64,000 bases of DNA from Opisthocomus hoazin (lineage: Eukaryota > Chordata > Aves > Opisthocomiformes > Opisthocomidae). Made by a program: the position numbers and the translations under genes. Shown piece after piece: positions 14,201-26,701 of the stretch (position 1 is the stretch's first letter; every line of letters starts with the position of its first letter). The DNA lies in the NCBI RefSeq assembly GCF_030867145.1, contig NC_134419.1:5049501-5113500 (forward strand). The letters are read 5' to 3'. The notes beneath the pieces were generated by a model. The model was given only the letters and a program-made list of their open reading frames with translations. It had not been told where the DNA came from and ran no database searches.

Positions 14201-17200
14201 CACTGGTAACAACTGATGTAAAAGTTTCCCTTCCAGGATTTTAACTCAGCCTTTGCGTGTTTTGCTCATCCTGGGGTATGTCGTGCTGCCTTACAGGTGC
14301 CGCATAGCGGAAAGCTGCATCTCGCTTTGCAGTGGTTAATGCAGTCATTTTTCATCTCTAAAAACAAAGGTCTCAACAGACCTACGGTCATGAGAGAAAT
14401 GAATTTGGTGGCCCTGACCTCATCTCTAGTGGGTGTTTTTCTACAATATAAAGCAGCCACACGGAATGGCATGGTTCATGGTGGTGGGCAGTCCTCTCTT
14501 CTATGAGAGCCAGGAATGGGTACCTGAGGGTGCTAAGGCCACAGCTGAGGTGAATGAGCAGTTATGTCAAAAGCTTGTCACACCTCATTTGCGTCCACGC
14601 AGACCGTAGCAATTCCTCATTATGAATGTTAACCAGTTACCAGTCTATCAAAGGGAGCTGAAACATGAAAAATGCCATTGGTATATGTTGCTGAAGTCCT
14701 GGGGAGTCAGGGCACCTATAGTACTGGGCACCCCACAGCTGCTGTGATGATTTTTGTAAAGGTACAGCAGTACTTCCACCTTCAGGTTGCTCACATTACC
14801 CTCTCTGTAGCTCTAGAAGTCAGTGCTGGCTGTTTACTGACGTTGCAGAAAGACTGAATATGGCTGTGGCTAGGTTACACTCCTGTCTGCATTCAGGCAG
14901 CTTACACAATCTCTCTGTTACTACTGTTCTAAACTGTGTGGCTCTGCTTATCACTAATATGACCTGAATGCAGTGCACCTGTTGGGAAAACCTTCGTTGC
15001 TTTCAGAAGCAGCAAGCCTGAAAACCAGCTTTGCATCGCCACACACCTTACTTCAAGAAGGCTGGGATTAGATCCAGTCTCAAACTTCATGGATAATGCT
15101 CCCGTCTGATTTCTCATTTGTATCTCTGCCATTTCTATTGGCGGAGCATCAGATCTGAAAGAGCCTCTGACCCAATAAATGCATGAATTATTTAAGACGT
15201 GAGTTAATTTTCTTTGGGCATTGCAACCGATTTAAACACAATACCAGCAGAGACGACTGTTTTCTGGAATTCCTTTCAAGTATCTTTTAAACATTTTTAA
15301 CATATTTGCATTATGGTCAATTAAAAGGAGCTGAAACAATGCTAACAGTGGATTTCTTATTACTAATGCTTTTAAAATTCCTAGATTTGTGCTTCATGCT
15401 TGAGGGTATAACCCCATCTCTAACTAATGAGAGTTAAGAAGAAGCTTCCCTATGGGCAGATTATTCTGTTTACTGCTGTATGGCTGCTGGCTTGTCTGCC
15501 CAGCTAAGGAAGAGCTAATATCTTGCCAAAGTCTCTTCCAATCTCTTCCCTTAGGGCACTGTTTATTAATTCAGACAAAAACCTCTGAGAGTAGTGCAAA
15601 ACAAAGCTGTTCCTTGAACACCACAGCTTTTGTTCCATGCCTTCTTCTTTATCTCTGTTCTGCAGGGCTAGTTGTAGAGGAAAACTTCTTAGTGCATGTT
15701 CATCTCATTTTCGCTTTTCTGAGCATCAACTGTTCCCTTTCCAGGTGGATCTCAAAACTGGTTGTGTTGGTCTTGGCTGAAGTGCACCAGATCCTGGATA
15801 GACATCCCCTCTGCCTGGGCTAGTACACAAATTTTAATGTTTCTTTTTTAATTATCAGTTATAATAATGACATGAAAGACCACAGTGAGGGCACAAAAGT
15901 GCTTCAGAGCTGCATCAGCAAACCCAGGGAGATGTGGCTGCCTATCCAGACTCCTTCAGGCCCACTGTCACCTTTGGCTCTGGCAACTGTTCTTGTGTGG
16001 TCCAGCATATCATCTCATGAGAGTAGCGTGGCTATGGAGGCTGTCTCTGAAAACGCAGATGACTCTGAAACAGTGAACAGAAGGTTTGGGAAAGTCCCTG
16101 CTTGTGGTGGATGGCAAGATCAGGGCGAGCAAGTGGCAGAGCTGGAGCCTCAGTGCAGCATTCCGGTCCGGCTGCCGGTGTGAAATGTGTGCCCTGAGAC
16201 AAGCTGGGAAAAGCACCTCTTCAAACCCAGAAACACACACAATGCCTAGAAATCTGTTTTCATACCCTTTTTTTTAACAAGTATTGTTTGATATGCAGCT
16301 TGTCTCCAGCTAGGGATCACTTTTATAGCAGGCTCTCACATCTGAAATTATCAAGAAAAAGAGGTATAGTGCATTCTAATTTAATTATATAAATCATTTA
16401 AATTATTTATAAGGGTGACTTCAAATCTCTGTTCTGAAAAATCTTTACAAACTGCATGTGATTTAGTATTAACACAACTGAGATGCAGAGGGGACATTAA
16501 GTGCTGCTTCTGTTTTTTTTTTATTTCGGAAAACATAAAGAAGTCAGTAATTGCCTCTTTAATAGTGCTGTAACTGTTGATTTTTAACCTTATTTCAAAG
16601 CATGTTTGAATACAGAGAGCAATTCAAAAAATCTTGTGAGCAGCAGTTTTAGTAGCTACCATAGCAACAAGTAGAGTATCCAAGCCCTTTCTCCCCACTG
16701 GGGACTAGAAAAACCCTGAAAGACCACTATCTGTAGGCATTTAGCTACAGTTTTGCTAACACCACTTGCACCAACACAAGTCTCTAGGAGAGCATTCCAT
16801 TTAAAAAAAAACATTTTTACTTGGAAAACAGTGAGGCATTATTCATCAAGTGATGGTGGTACTAACTGAGAATAGGGAGAAAACTTTGAAAAATAAAATG
16901 TTATACACGTTTTAATACAGTTTGTGCAGTTCATGACATCACCGTCATCTGTTCCAGTATGTTCTAGTTTCATTCTAGCCTCTTCTATCTGTATGTTTTA
17001 GTCTCTTCCACCTCTACATTTTCCTGTTGTTTGGAAGCCTTCATTTCTATTACATTACCTGTGCCAAGAAAGCAGGAGTCTGATCTTACTGCTGCTGTCA
17101 CTGCCTGTTGCTGTGTCCTCATGATAACGCAGGGGAAGACCAAGGGCAAAGGTCTGAACAAGCTGCGGGTATTTTGGAAAGAGGAGAGTCTGAGATGGCC

Positions 17201-17744
17201 ACCTGCTTCTGGGACCCCTGAACATCTCTGAGGTTTTGGAAGCCAAACGAAACTGAATTTCAGAGCTGCCCTTATCTTTACAAAAAGCCAGATCAGAACC
17301 CTGGATCTTAATTAACATTTCTGCATTTAGAATTATGTTTGTGAACACAATAGAGCTGATTATTACTGAAAGCCTCTTCAAAGCAGTTAAATTAATCTGA
17401 TAAATCAATGTGGCCAATGCAGATAACTCTTGTGGAGCATTTTCAAGCTGTACCAGGATCTGTCAAAAAGAGTAATGAAGATCAGACTTCCAAAAGTATA
17501 CATTTTCCCGGGCGGGGAAGGAGTAAGATAAATGACACGCATAAACTTCACTAATTTGCATGCCGGGTAACATGAGGATGCAAAAACGAAATTAAATTGG
17601 GCCAGCAGAAGAAAATTTGAGAATGACAGTGAAGAATGCCGAAACTGTTTTGACTGACGACTCAAGGAGCAGACGGCAAAGAAGGGGAAGTGGTGTATGG
17701 GAGCAATGGTATGACATCTGCGCTCCTTCAGATGTATCCAGCTC

Positions 17745-17793
17745 AATAATAATAATAATAATAATAATAATAGTAATGATGATGATGATGATG
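17745..17793 (+). repeat. Compound microsatellite (AAT)n-(ATG)n
   Basis: About nine AAT units are followed by a degenerate link and then five ATG units. On the - strand the repeat is translated as a Ser/Leu-rich run inside a 187-codon open frame, which explains that frame as an artefact of stop-free repeat DNA rather than a gene. Confidence 0.95.
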
Positions 17794-20700
17794 TTAATCC
17801 TGCTGTGAATGAGATTTCATTTCCTGGCACATCCAAGTGAGAAGTAGCACGCTGAAGATAGCTTGGTAGTAAACTCATCATAAAACTGAAGAAATCCAAA
17901 GGCCTCAGCCTGTGGCTACCGCAGAAGATGACAAAGCGAGCAACGGGCCAGCTCTGTGTTTGCAGCAAATGACGACGAGGTTTCCAGGGAAGGTTCTTGG
18001 CAATCTAGGGGAAAATTTTGCATCTTTTTCTCATGTAAGATCATCTTTTCACAGTGGCAAGGCTCAGATGATAGATGTTTTTGGATGCCAGTGATACATG
18101 AGAGGAAACAGAAGATAGAGTAGCTATTTTTATCCAAAAGTGCAAGTGATGAATTCCTATTGATAAAAAAGGCATTATTTCTCTTGCTTACGTATGAAGT
18201 CAGAGACGCAAACAGAAGAGGACTACACACAGAGAAGTGTAAAAAGAAAACAAAGCCTAGCCTGGAATCAAGAGGAAGAAAGAGGGTATCCCTAGAGTCA
18301 AAGAGGAAGGGAAATTGCAAGGTATTAGAGGAAAGTTAGCATTACCCTCCCAACAGGCTCTGACTTGGAGGTCATGTCTCTCACCTCCGCTGGTGTCAAA
18401 TGTCAGGCCTGCCTGGCCTTTTTAATATTCTAATACGCCTTTCTGACATTAAAGGATGGGAGATAGGCTGCAAAGCACTCAACAAATTAATGCAAGAGGT
18501 GGTGTATGCCCGCATACAGTGCTAGCCCTTTGGATCACTTCTGGGTTACTGTTACAGCAGTTACCTCTGTTGTGCCACAGATCTTTCTGCTCCTGCCCGC
18601 AGCTGACTCCTCCACCACGTTCGGTAGGAGCGCTGATGTGATGTAGGTTAGATAGATATAAGTATTTCAATTTACAGGTTTGGGGTTTTTATTCTTTGTG
18701 TTTGTTTTTTATTCTTTGTAGGTTTCATGACCCCCTAGACTTTCACATTCTGGCTGACCTTTGAGCAGGGAGTATTCGAAATCTCACAAGAGCTTGTAGT
18801 CTCAAGACTTCTTGTCTAAAGCATTTGTGCACGCACTAGATTAACACCCAAAGTAAACCTTTGGTAAGTCAGCCCTCCCGGTTCCCGAATGATTAAACCA
18901 GCTATGCCTGCCAGCTTTTTGAGAATGGCTGTGCTCTTTTTTTAACGTTCCTATGATCTAGGATGATCTCTATAGAGATAAGGAACCACAGGGGAACCTG
19001 CATAAGTTTCGTGGAGCAATTCTCAGCCTTGGAGCTGGAGAAGAAGAAACTTCATCCTCTGAAAGATGTGCTGCTGGAATTAGGGGACAGGGTATGAGAA
19101 TAGGTAACTTGTTTACAAGTTTTTCTTCTCTTTCAACTCTCTGAGCAATTTGTGTCACCTTTTTTCATAGGCGATGCTGAGACAGACTTGCCAGCTTGAG
19201 TCGAAAGATAAAATAAAACAGATGAAGGGAGTGGAGGGGGAAAAGCGTTCCCTGTTTTCAGTTCTGTACAATTATATGAAAAGTGGGTTACGAACTAAAA
19301 TATTGAATCACTATTCTTCAGGCAGTTTTATACTTAAATCATAGTCTTGTCAAGTCTGTGTTTGGTACGGTTTAATTAATGCTTCTCTTACTTTGTGTTT
19401 GATTTTGATGTGTATGTGATAGATTCATACAACCTCAAGTGATCAAAAAGAGGCATTTGTCAGTGTCAGAGTCTGTGTTACGGTCTCAGTTGGCTCCACG
19501 TACACCCTAAATGAGGAAGGTGGGGATGGGCTATGGGCTAGTAGAGGAATGTGAATCAGCTATTAAGAAACCACCTACAGTAAATGAAGCTAATAATGTT
19601 TTCATCAGGCTGCACGTGGCACCAGGACCAAACGAGTTTGGAAAGTGAAGTCAAACTGAGTATGACATCCCCTGTAATGCAACAGAAGGTTGTTCACAGC
19701 CTGTAGGTTTGCATTTGTTAGTAAGGCTTGTTCATTCTTCCAGTGCAAACTCCTCATTTTCAGCAACCACCACCTGAAGATCCTAGCTTTTTGTGAGACA
19801 ATTAATATTTGCAAACACCTTTATTATTTGAGACAATCCAATAAGAAGGATGTAATTGTTCTCGTAGGGACTAGTGGGGAGATCAGGCTAACAGCAGAAG
19901 AAGTTAGGAAGGAAGCTCAGAGGTCTTGTAGTTGGCATTTGCTTGCAGGTGGAACTGGCAGCGACAGCAGACCCTGGATCAGCTTCAGCCAGCGACAACT
20001 CTTTTTCTCCTGTTTCCCTGAGTAACCTCCTTAATCAGTTAGGATGTATGGGGGTAAGTCACCTGCCGTTCCTGGCTTGCTCCGACTGCCTGGTGATGTT
20101 TCAAGCATCCTCATCGCTCTTCATTTCCTTAAGTCTTAATAAAAGTAATACCTGGTATCTGTAAGGTAGTGCTTGATGGGATAAAGTGCTTTGAGAAGCT
20201 CTTAATTATATGGTTTCCTACAATGTTGACTTCCCTTAGCACTCGATGGGTACACATGATTATGCAAATTGTGACAGGAATCACGAGATTCTTGAAACTT
20301 AGCTTGAATATTGGACTTCTTCGATGTGAGAGCGTACAGAAAATAGCAAGAGGTAGTGAAGCTAAGCCTCAGTTATAGCACAGAATTGTGATTTTGCTTA
20401 ACTCTGCGCTGGGACAAAAAGCTCATCCTTTCTAGGCTGTTGTGCAAGACATTCTTGAGACGCAAACCCTCCTTCTCCTTCTCAGCTCGTCGATAAGAAA
20501 ATTCTGCACCAACTGAAATGAACGGCAAGTGGTGATAAGCAGGATGATTTTTTGTCTTGTCCTGGATTTTATAGTACTGCTGCTGCTGTTTGTGCTAGCG
20601 TCTCTGTCAATAAACACGTCTGTTTTCCCGCACTCGCCGTGCTGTTGTGAACATTCGGTTTGCCATGGAAGGTGACGTGTGGCCATTAACAGAATCTCAG

Positions 20701-21215
20701 TCCAACGTGTCACCGAGCACACCGCCTCTTGACTCGAATTTGCTTTGTGGGTTTTTGCTGCCTGGTACGAGGAAGAGCTCTGGCGGCAGACGTGCCAGCC
20801 TGCTATGGAGGGATCAGAGAGACGGGGAGTCCTCTGCACTCGGTCGTTTCACCTCCTGGTTTCTTGCTGCCTGGAGATCTGTGTAGCCCCTACGAGCAGG
20901 TGGAGGGACACAAGTGTGTTTTAAACTCAGGCAGGAGGCAGTGGCTTGCAGGCTGTATACAAATGTTAAATAAACTATATGATTTACATACATACATGGG
21001 AGGTGAAAGACAGAACAAAATGGCTATATTGTCTACCACAGGCTGCAAGGGAGACTCAGTGTGTGATTAAATAATGAATAAAATATCATCGCAAATGATA
21101 ATGTTATATTGTAAATAATTCCATTTGTTTACCCTACTCTGGCATTGAAGTTCATCTCCCTTGGAGACTTCTTTGACTTCTGATGCTCTTCTGCTTTGCA
21201 TATGCTTGATTTCCT

Positions 21216-21227
21216 CCCCCCCCCCCC
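21216..21227 (+). repeat. C homopolymer (12 nt)
   Basis: A C run forms the core of a very long pyrimidine tract that ends in a CCACAG at 21,239. It is simple sequence, but it also makes a strong-looking splice acceptor. Confidence 0.85.
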
Positions 21228-23506
21228 TGCTTTCCACAGAACCTTTATAAAGTTTCAGGAACCAACAGAACTAAGTGAATAATTCACAGCAAATACTATC
21301 TTGGCAGAATTTAGCATCTTGATTTCTGTAAAATAGCCATACATGTTATCTATGTTTTGCGCTAATTTATTGTTAAACTAGTTTTAAGTATGAACTCCTC
21401 TCAAGCCACCATCCTTCTATTTTTATGAGTAGAATATAAAGTGTAGCCTGGAAATAGCTGATTTTTAAAATTAGTGTATTTGTGGCTGGAGAGATATGTA
21501 TTGTTTTTGTTTTCTGCTTGGGTGACTGCAGTATTCCTACTGGTATAAATATGTCCAAACATAGTATTAGGCAATGTGAATCTCAATTTTAAAGTTTATT
21601 TTTCTTGATTCATATTTAAGCTAATAAAGTCTGATCTCTCCAATGTTTTTGAAAGGGAACACAAGGCTGTCAAAAGATATTTTCTGTGTTTTCCTCTAGA
21701 GAAATAATATGGAGGAATACATTTTAAGGAAGAAATAGTGCAATTATTATTAATGGTTTTTACTTGAATTTTACTTTTGGAAGTAGCATTTTTTGGAGGT
21801 GACTGCTGCATAAAAATACTAAATTACTCTTTAAGTGGATGAAGAGGGTGGTCATGTATATTGTGGAGGTAAATCCAGACTAATGTTTACACTTGAATAT
21901 TAATCTTGGAGTTTAGTGTAGGCGTATGTAGTGGATGTTACAGTGATGCAATGCATCTTATTGGGCAGTATCTCAGAGATCCCTTTTAACTCACTGTATT
22001 GGTCTGGAAATAATAAAGAAAACTGATCATTTGTCTCTGATAGAAGTGGTAGCCCTGTTGTACCGACAATCCCAGAATGCTCCTCCCCACCCCCTTCTTC
22101 CACCCTGAGGAGCAAGACAGAAAGACCTCGGGAGGGGCTGCTTGGGGGTGGAGGGAACCTGGGGCATTGGGAACAGCAGGGATGTAAGGCACTATGATCT
22201 ACTCAGTGTCACCCAAGCAAAGACTGCCGATGACAGAGTCTCCTGCTTTTGATCACTGAATATGGGATACTTCTTATAACAGAGGTCAAAAGGAAACCTC
22301 CAGAAAGAAAGATCTTCTCTGTAGTCCAGCAAAGGATCCAAATCATCCTGTGTGTATCTGAAAGATGTCAAGTCATGCCACCTGATCTGCTTCTAGATGG
22401 TGCTACGAGTCAAACACCAGCTAACTCACTTCAGCTGTCTCTTTGGTAAAATTGGGGTAGTGACACCTGTATCAAGCTCCATCCACAGATGGGAAGTGGA
22501 AAGTAAAAGCATTGCAACACAAAAAGTCAAAACATTTTTCTATGCATATGAGACCTGTGGTATTCCTGGGCATGTTTTTGGTTAAGTGTCTCAGTCTCAA
22601 CTAAAACAGAGATCAGAGGGGCTTTGTGTTTGTTTTTTTAGGTGCCAGCAGAAGATGCACGTCCTGCCTAAGAAAGCCAGGAGTTTCCTAAAGTCGTAAA
22701 AAAGAAGGAAAAAAAACCCCAAGCTGTGATGAAGGATGGTGACAAGGCAAGTCAAACTTCTCCTTTTAGCAGAGGCAAAAGTTTGCTAGACGTTTGCACT
22801 GATCCTTTCCTGGAATTTGTGTGTCTGGAAGTTTTGAAGGTTCGGGGAAAACTGCAGCACATCAGCGAAGGTGGGTTTGGTTTGCTCATAGGAATTTTGG
22901 GTGGAGTAGGCACTGTAACATGAGGCATTCTCAGACGTGCCTGACTGCAGGAGGAAGCAGTGCACTTACTCCGCACCTCAGATGTGAGGCCTGTTGAATT
23001 CCCGGCTCGGGAGGCCTTTGCATCGCATCGCAGGCGGTATTTTGTTTCCAAGCCCGTAAAGATGAAACTTGTGTAAAAAACTGCTAATTTGCTCTGTTCT
23101 GAGTACACAAGCTGAAGCCTCTGCATGCGGGGAGACCTCAATATCAATGTCAAGATGTGAAGGTAGAAATAGTTTTTTCTTAATGTTTCATTTCTGTATG
23201 GGACTTTTTGAGTAACAATTAAATGAACCTCAGGGATGAGCTGCATAATGGTGAAAGAAAACAAAGTCCACGCTGCATGCCGCCTGCTTCCCTGTTGTCT
23301 TAGAGCAACGTTTGCTGTAGCTGCTGGGTAGTGTGGCAGGGAAATCTTCTCCTCATTTCCATTTCAAACTCTGCCTGCTCTGAGATGAGTATAATCAGTC
23401 CCTCACTGCAGTTGTGCACTGCAGCATCGTTGCTCCTGCTCCCTCTCTCGGGGCTTGCTCCTTTGCTCGCCCAGATGTCTGTGGCACTCTGCTTCCCAGC
23501 TGACTC

Positions 23507-23555
23507 AGAGGCACTGGAGCTCAGACAGCTCTGCGTGAGCACTCCAGTGCTCTCT
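23507..23555. ncRNA. Imperfect hairpin, possible small-RNA precursor
   Basis: AGAG (23,507-23,510), GCACTGGAG (23,511-23,519) and CTCA (23,520-23,523) pair with CTCT (23,552-23,555), CTCCAGTGC (23,542-23,550) and TGAG (23,536-23,539). Only a CA bulge and a single U interrupt the stem. This gives about 17 paired positions around a 12-nt loop. The stem is shorter than a typical pre-miRNA (about 22 bp or more). It may instead be a structured genomic palindrome. No known microRNA sequence was recognised. Confidence 0.25.
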
Positions 23556-23922
23556 TATTCAGAGGCACTTATGTGGCTTTTTTGCTCAGACATCTGCGTT
23601 TAAGGAATGGAAATTAATGTCACTTGCATATAGATCTCTTTCAGTGATCTTTTGCAAGCATTTCCCGATTCTGCATCTCTTTGTTTGGATGGGATTGCAG
23701 ATAAGCATTTGTACATTCGATGCTCTTGGTACAGATATGCATTGTTACGCTCTCTCTATGCAAAGCTTCTTCTTCCCAAAGCTCAGGGAGTTAATCATAC
23801 CAACAGCAAGCTTTCGAACCCAACTAATCATCCTGTGTGTCTTTAGCAAGTGCTTTTAGCAAAAGCAGGCAGGAATCTCTACTGGAGTTGGAAGCTAAAC
23901 CCCGATCTCTCAGATCCCACTT

Positions 23923-24060
23923 TCATAGAGTCAGAGAACCGTAGAGTGCTTTGGGTTGGAAGGGACCTTTAGAGACCATCTAGCCCAACCCCCCCTGCAG
24001 TGAGCAGGGGCATCCTCAGCTAGACCAGGTTGCTCAGAGCCCCATCCAACCTGGCCTGGA
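23923..24060 (-). mobile_element. CR1 LINE 3'-end fragment (-)
   Basis: This reads in reverse orientation as a typical avian CR1 3' end. A degenerate tail (TCATAGAGTCAGAGAACCGTAG) leads into GGGTTGGAAGGGACCTT, then GACCATCTAGCCCAACCCCC and a block ending CCCATCCAACCTGGCCTGGA. The copy is 5'-truncated at about 24,060, as most CR1 insertions are. It is clearly the best-preserved CR1 in the window and a main reason for assigning the sequence to a bird. Confidence 0.92.
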
Positions 24061-25681
24061 GCTTTGTACCTGAATCACAAGCTCACAGCTGTGGCTTAAC
24101 CTAGTCCCTATGGGAACCTGATGGATTTCGTGCCAGACTTCTCCCTCCAACACCAAGGAGAAAGACAAAAGCAAGAAAACTGTTGGGGCCTCAAAGTCAG
24201 AGACACCATCATTTAACACTGGAAGGATGCAGGCCTGGAGATTTGAGAGAGTTTTGCTGAGAATTGGATTCCTCACATAGACGTGGCGGGATTGGAGAAG
24301 GTTGGGCAGACAGACCGTAAGCTGAGTTGCATTTTGTAGGCATGGTTCCTCTTTCCATCCTCACCCAAAACCCAGAAAAGAAATAGAATGGAGGAAACTC
24401 CATGTAGGAAGGGCAATCAGGGTACGTCTCAATCACACAATCAATAGGGTGTTTGACAGCTTTATTCATCTTTTCTCACCCACAAGTTAAGGATAACACA
24501 ACGTCTGAGGCAGCCATTGCGAATGGCTGGAGGTTTGAATCAAAGGAGCCCATTAAGCAGGAAGGGCTATTACTCTTGTAATAAATATGTGACTCAGGAG
24601 AGCTGGTAAGAGATTGGGGCCAGGAAAAATGGTTCAGGCAAATGTGTTGGGTCACACTGACAACAGGTTAACACCTTGTCACATGGCACATGTCAGCAGC
24701 CACCGAATTCAGCGACTATTAACACCTCCAGCAAGGCTCCCTCTCCCGTGAGGTACAGTAACCAGAGATGCTTTAACGACCTTACGTCGGAAGGAATACG
24801 TAAAGCAGCTTAAGTCTCATTCTCTAGCTATTACAAGCTTGAGCTCCCAGATTTAGACAAGAACTTTAATCGCCGTCTCACTGGTGTGGTTTGCAAGCTC
24901 ACACGTGAATTTCCTCCTTGCCAGGGATTAATTTTGCTGTTTGGTGACATCCTGTTGAAAGGGTGGACAAGAAGAGCAAGCAAGGTATCAGCGCACAGAG
25001 GGTGATTCTCCGTCCTGAACACTGCCCAGCAGGCAGTCACCTATCGACAGAGCTGGCTTAGGTCAGAGCTTCCAAGATAAATACCTAACATCAAACTGTG
25101 AACAAAACGGGGAGTTTGATCCACTGTGGCTACAAGCTGTCACTCAAAAGTATTTCTGCCTTCAAAGTCCGATTTCAAGCAGCAAGAGCAGACATCTACC
25201 CTTCCTCCTGGCACAGCGGAGCCAGCAGCCAGGGAGGAAACCTCTTGCGGGGAAGCCAGGTGGAACTGGCCGAGAAGAAGTCGGGGTGGGAAGGAAGCGC
25301 GATGCCACGTCCCACTGGGCCCACAACGCCTCTCAGCGTCTCCACTTGACCCGAGGGACCCACCACCGCTGGCCGGAGCCCCGCAAACCCTCGCAGCTGC
25401 TGTCCGCTGCGTGACCGCCGCTGCAGAGGGACGATGCTGCCCAGGCCGGGCCCCGGCGCCCCATTCCCCAAAGCCAGCTGCTGGCTGCAGCCCCCCCTTG
25501 CCACCAAGCCGGGCGCGGTGGCCACCCGCGGGCTGGAATGACTGCCTTCAGCTCGCCCTCCAGCCCCGCCGGCCCCCGGGTGGGCAGCAAGAGGCACCGG
25601 CGCCGAGAGCAGCCGTGAGCACGGTACCACGGGGGCCGGGCAGGGCGGGGGGGGGGCCGGCCGGGCACCGCCTCCTGCCCC

Positions 25682-25703
25682 GGGGCCGGGCGGGGCGGGG
25701 GGC
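25682..25703 (+). promoter_or_regulatory. GC box and G-quadruplex-type motif
   Basis: Four consecutive G runs of three to six separated by one or two C residues, overlapping a consensus GC box. It lies 40-100 bp upstream of the likely start-site zone, where Sp1/KLF factors usually bind. On the + (non-template) strand it meets the usual G3+ four-run rule for quadruplex formation. Confidence 0.6.
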
Positions 25704-25742
25704 TCGCAGGCGCGGGTGCGCCGCGCCCCGCTATTAGGCGGA

Positions 25743-25751
25743 ATGCGGTAG
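25743..25751 (+). other. Two-codon upstream ORF in the putative 5' UTR
   Basis: ATG CGG TAG, 117 bp before the main candidate start codon. It is the only upstream ATG that I see between the GC boxes and the main ATG. It matters only if transcription begins upstream of it, which the sequence cannot show. If transcribed, a minimal uORF of this kind could lower or condition translation of the main frame. Confidence 0.35.
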
Positions 25752-25868
25752 CGCGGTGGCTGCAGGGGACCGGCGCTGCCGCCGCCGCGGGTCTGCGCGC
25801 CGGGAGCTGCGCGCCCAGCAGCGGGAGCGCAGCGCGGGGGCCGCGCACCCCTCCGCCGCCGCAGGAGG

Positions 25869-25905
25869 ATGAGCGGGGCGCTGCGCGGAGCGGCGCCGGC
25901 TGCAG
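25869..25905 (+). CDS. Putative first coding exon, gene unidentified (partial)
   Basis: Within the CpG island an ATG with A at -3 (AGGATGA) opens 12 codons, MSGALRGAAPAA, plus one base. The segment ends at a textbook donor, CTGCAG|GTAGGA, at 25,905/25,906. The untranslated part of the exon probably starts between about 25,710 and 25,800. The residues are Ala/Gly/Arg-rich and carry no motif, so I cannot name the gene or predict location in the cell. The exon leaves phase 1, so a following coding exon must supply two bases. Candidates at 44,212 and 48,461 fit this. The exon could also be wholly 5' UTR, with translation starting downstream. The donor and the CpG context are solid, and the coding claim is inference. 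Confidence 0.45.
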
Positions 25906-26678
25906 GTAGGAGCCGGGGGAGAGTCGCCGGTGGCCTCCCCCCGCCGCCCCGCATCCGCGCGCTGCCGCCGGGCGCGGGTGGGGGGTCCCGGCTCCCCGCG
26001 TAGCTGGGTGCGGAGGGAGAGGCGCGTAGCGGCGGCCGACTTGGGCGCAAAGTTTGGGGTGGGGGGGGGGTGCCGGGGCCGGCTGCCGGCTGGGAGAGAG
26101 CTGCGCGGCCGGGACGGGCGAGCGGAGGGGGTGCGGAGCGCGGCTGTGGCCGCGGAACCCGCCGGGCTGGCGGCGTGCGGGGCTCCCGAGCCGGGCAGAG
26201 CCAACTTGGAGCCGCAGCTGGGAGCATCTCGGCGGCGGGAGGGAGCGTGAGACACCCGCCCCGGCTGCGCTCCGGTGTCTGGCTGCCTGTGGCTCTTCGG
26301 CAGGGTCTGCTTCGCATCCAGCTCTGCCTGCGCAGCCTGGAAGGGGCAACTTGAACCAGCCCTGCTCGGCCGGGTTGAGGTCTGCCACCCGGGTAAAGAC
26401 TGGGTTTGCCCTTCAGCCCTTTCAGCCTTTCTCTGGACGCCTTCGAAGAATGCAGGTGGTTAATCGGGGAGGTTATCGTGCAGGGCTGGATGGGGTTGGA
26501 CTGGCGGTGTGGTACAGCATCCACCCAGCCTTGGAGCAGCTGCTTCCAGTGTGGGCAAATTCCGTGTGTGCTTGATTGCGAATGAAAAGCAAAGTGTGGT
26601 GACAAATATGTTGTTACTTCCAGCAGAAGAATATGATTTTCTTTGCCAATGAAATAAACGCCAGCTTTAAAGGAAAAT

Positions 26679-26701
26679 GGGGGGGGGGGGGGGGGGGGGG
26701 G
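26679..26701 (+). repeat. G homopolymer (23 nt)
   Basis: An uninterrupted run of 23 G, 770 bp into the inferred first intron. It is prone to quadruplex formation and to length error in sequencing and assembly. Confidence 0.9.

Larger units (their letters stand above)
1..25200. other. Upstream region without a defensible gene
   Basis: About 25 kb in which I recognise no protein family, RNA gene or long conserved frame. Open frames here are short, overlap on both strands and have no familiar motifs. The region carries two CR1 fragments (11.2 and 23.9 kb), an AAT/ATG microsatellite, homopolymer tracts, an inverted repeat at 2.65 kb and a hairpin at 23.5 kb, listed separately. Several segments have a good splice acceptor followed by 20-40 open codons (for example from 13,613 and 21,240). 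None has enough support to be called a gene. It is probably intergenic DNA 5' of the CpG-island gene. An upstream alternative first exon or a long noncoding RNA cannot be excluded by reading alone. Confidence 0.6.
25240..26330 (+). promoter_or_regulatory. CpG-island promoter, TATA-less
   Basis: About 1.1 kb of strongly GC-rich, CpG-dense DNA stands out sharply against AT-rich flanks. It holds GC boxes (GGGCGGGGC at 25,688-25,696, another GGGCGGGG at 25,643) and runs of G and C, and no TATA box at a sensible distance from the first exon. This is the standard layout of a broad, Sp1-type vertebrate promoter. Direction is inferred as + from the downstream ATG and the CAG|GTAGGA donor at 25,905. 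No clear - strand first exon was seen, though divergent transcription is common at such islands. Boundaries are by eye. Confidence 0.88.

Noticed and set aside
15452..15823. 123-codon + frame starting with a signal-peptide-like MGRLFCLLLYGCWLV
   Set aside because: The hydrophobic start looks suggestive, but the rest is a Leu/Cys/Ser mix typical of translated noncoding DNA. No domain, CpG context or consistent exon boundary was found.
17405..17968. Minus-strand 187-codon frame with Ser and Leu runs
   Set aside because: The runs are the translation of the AAT/ATG microsatellite. Flanking residues show no family resemblance and no splice support.
21240..21275. Acceptor created by the C12 tract with a short open segment (TFIKFQEPTELSE)
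   Set aside because: The pyrimidine tract is a simple repeat, the only possible donor (GTGAAT) is weak, and the frame stops after 13 codons.
25196..26605. Minus-strand 469-codon open frame (and nested 351- and 173-codon frames)
   Set aside because: It coincides exactly with the CpG island. GC-rich DNA lacks stop codons in several frames at once, and the product is Pro/Ala/Arg-rich low complexity without any domain.
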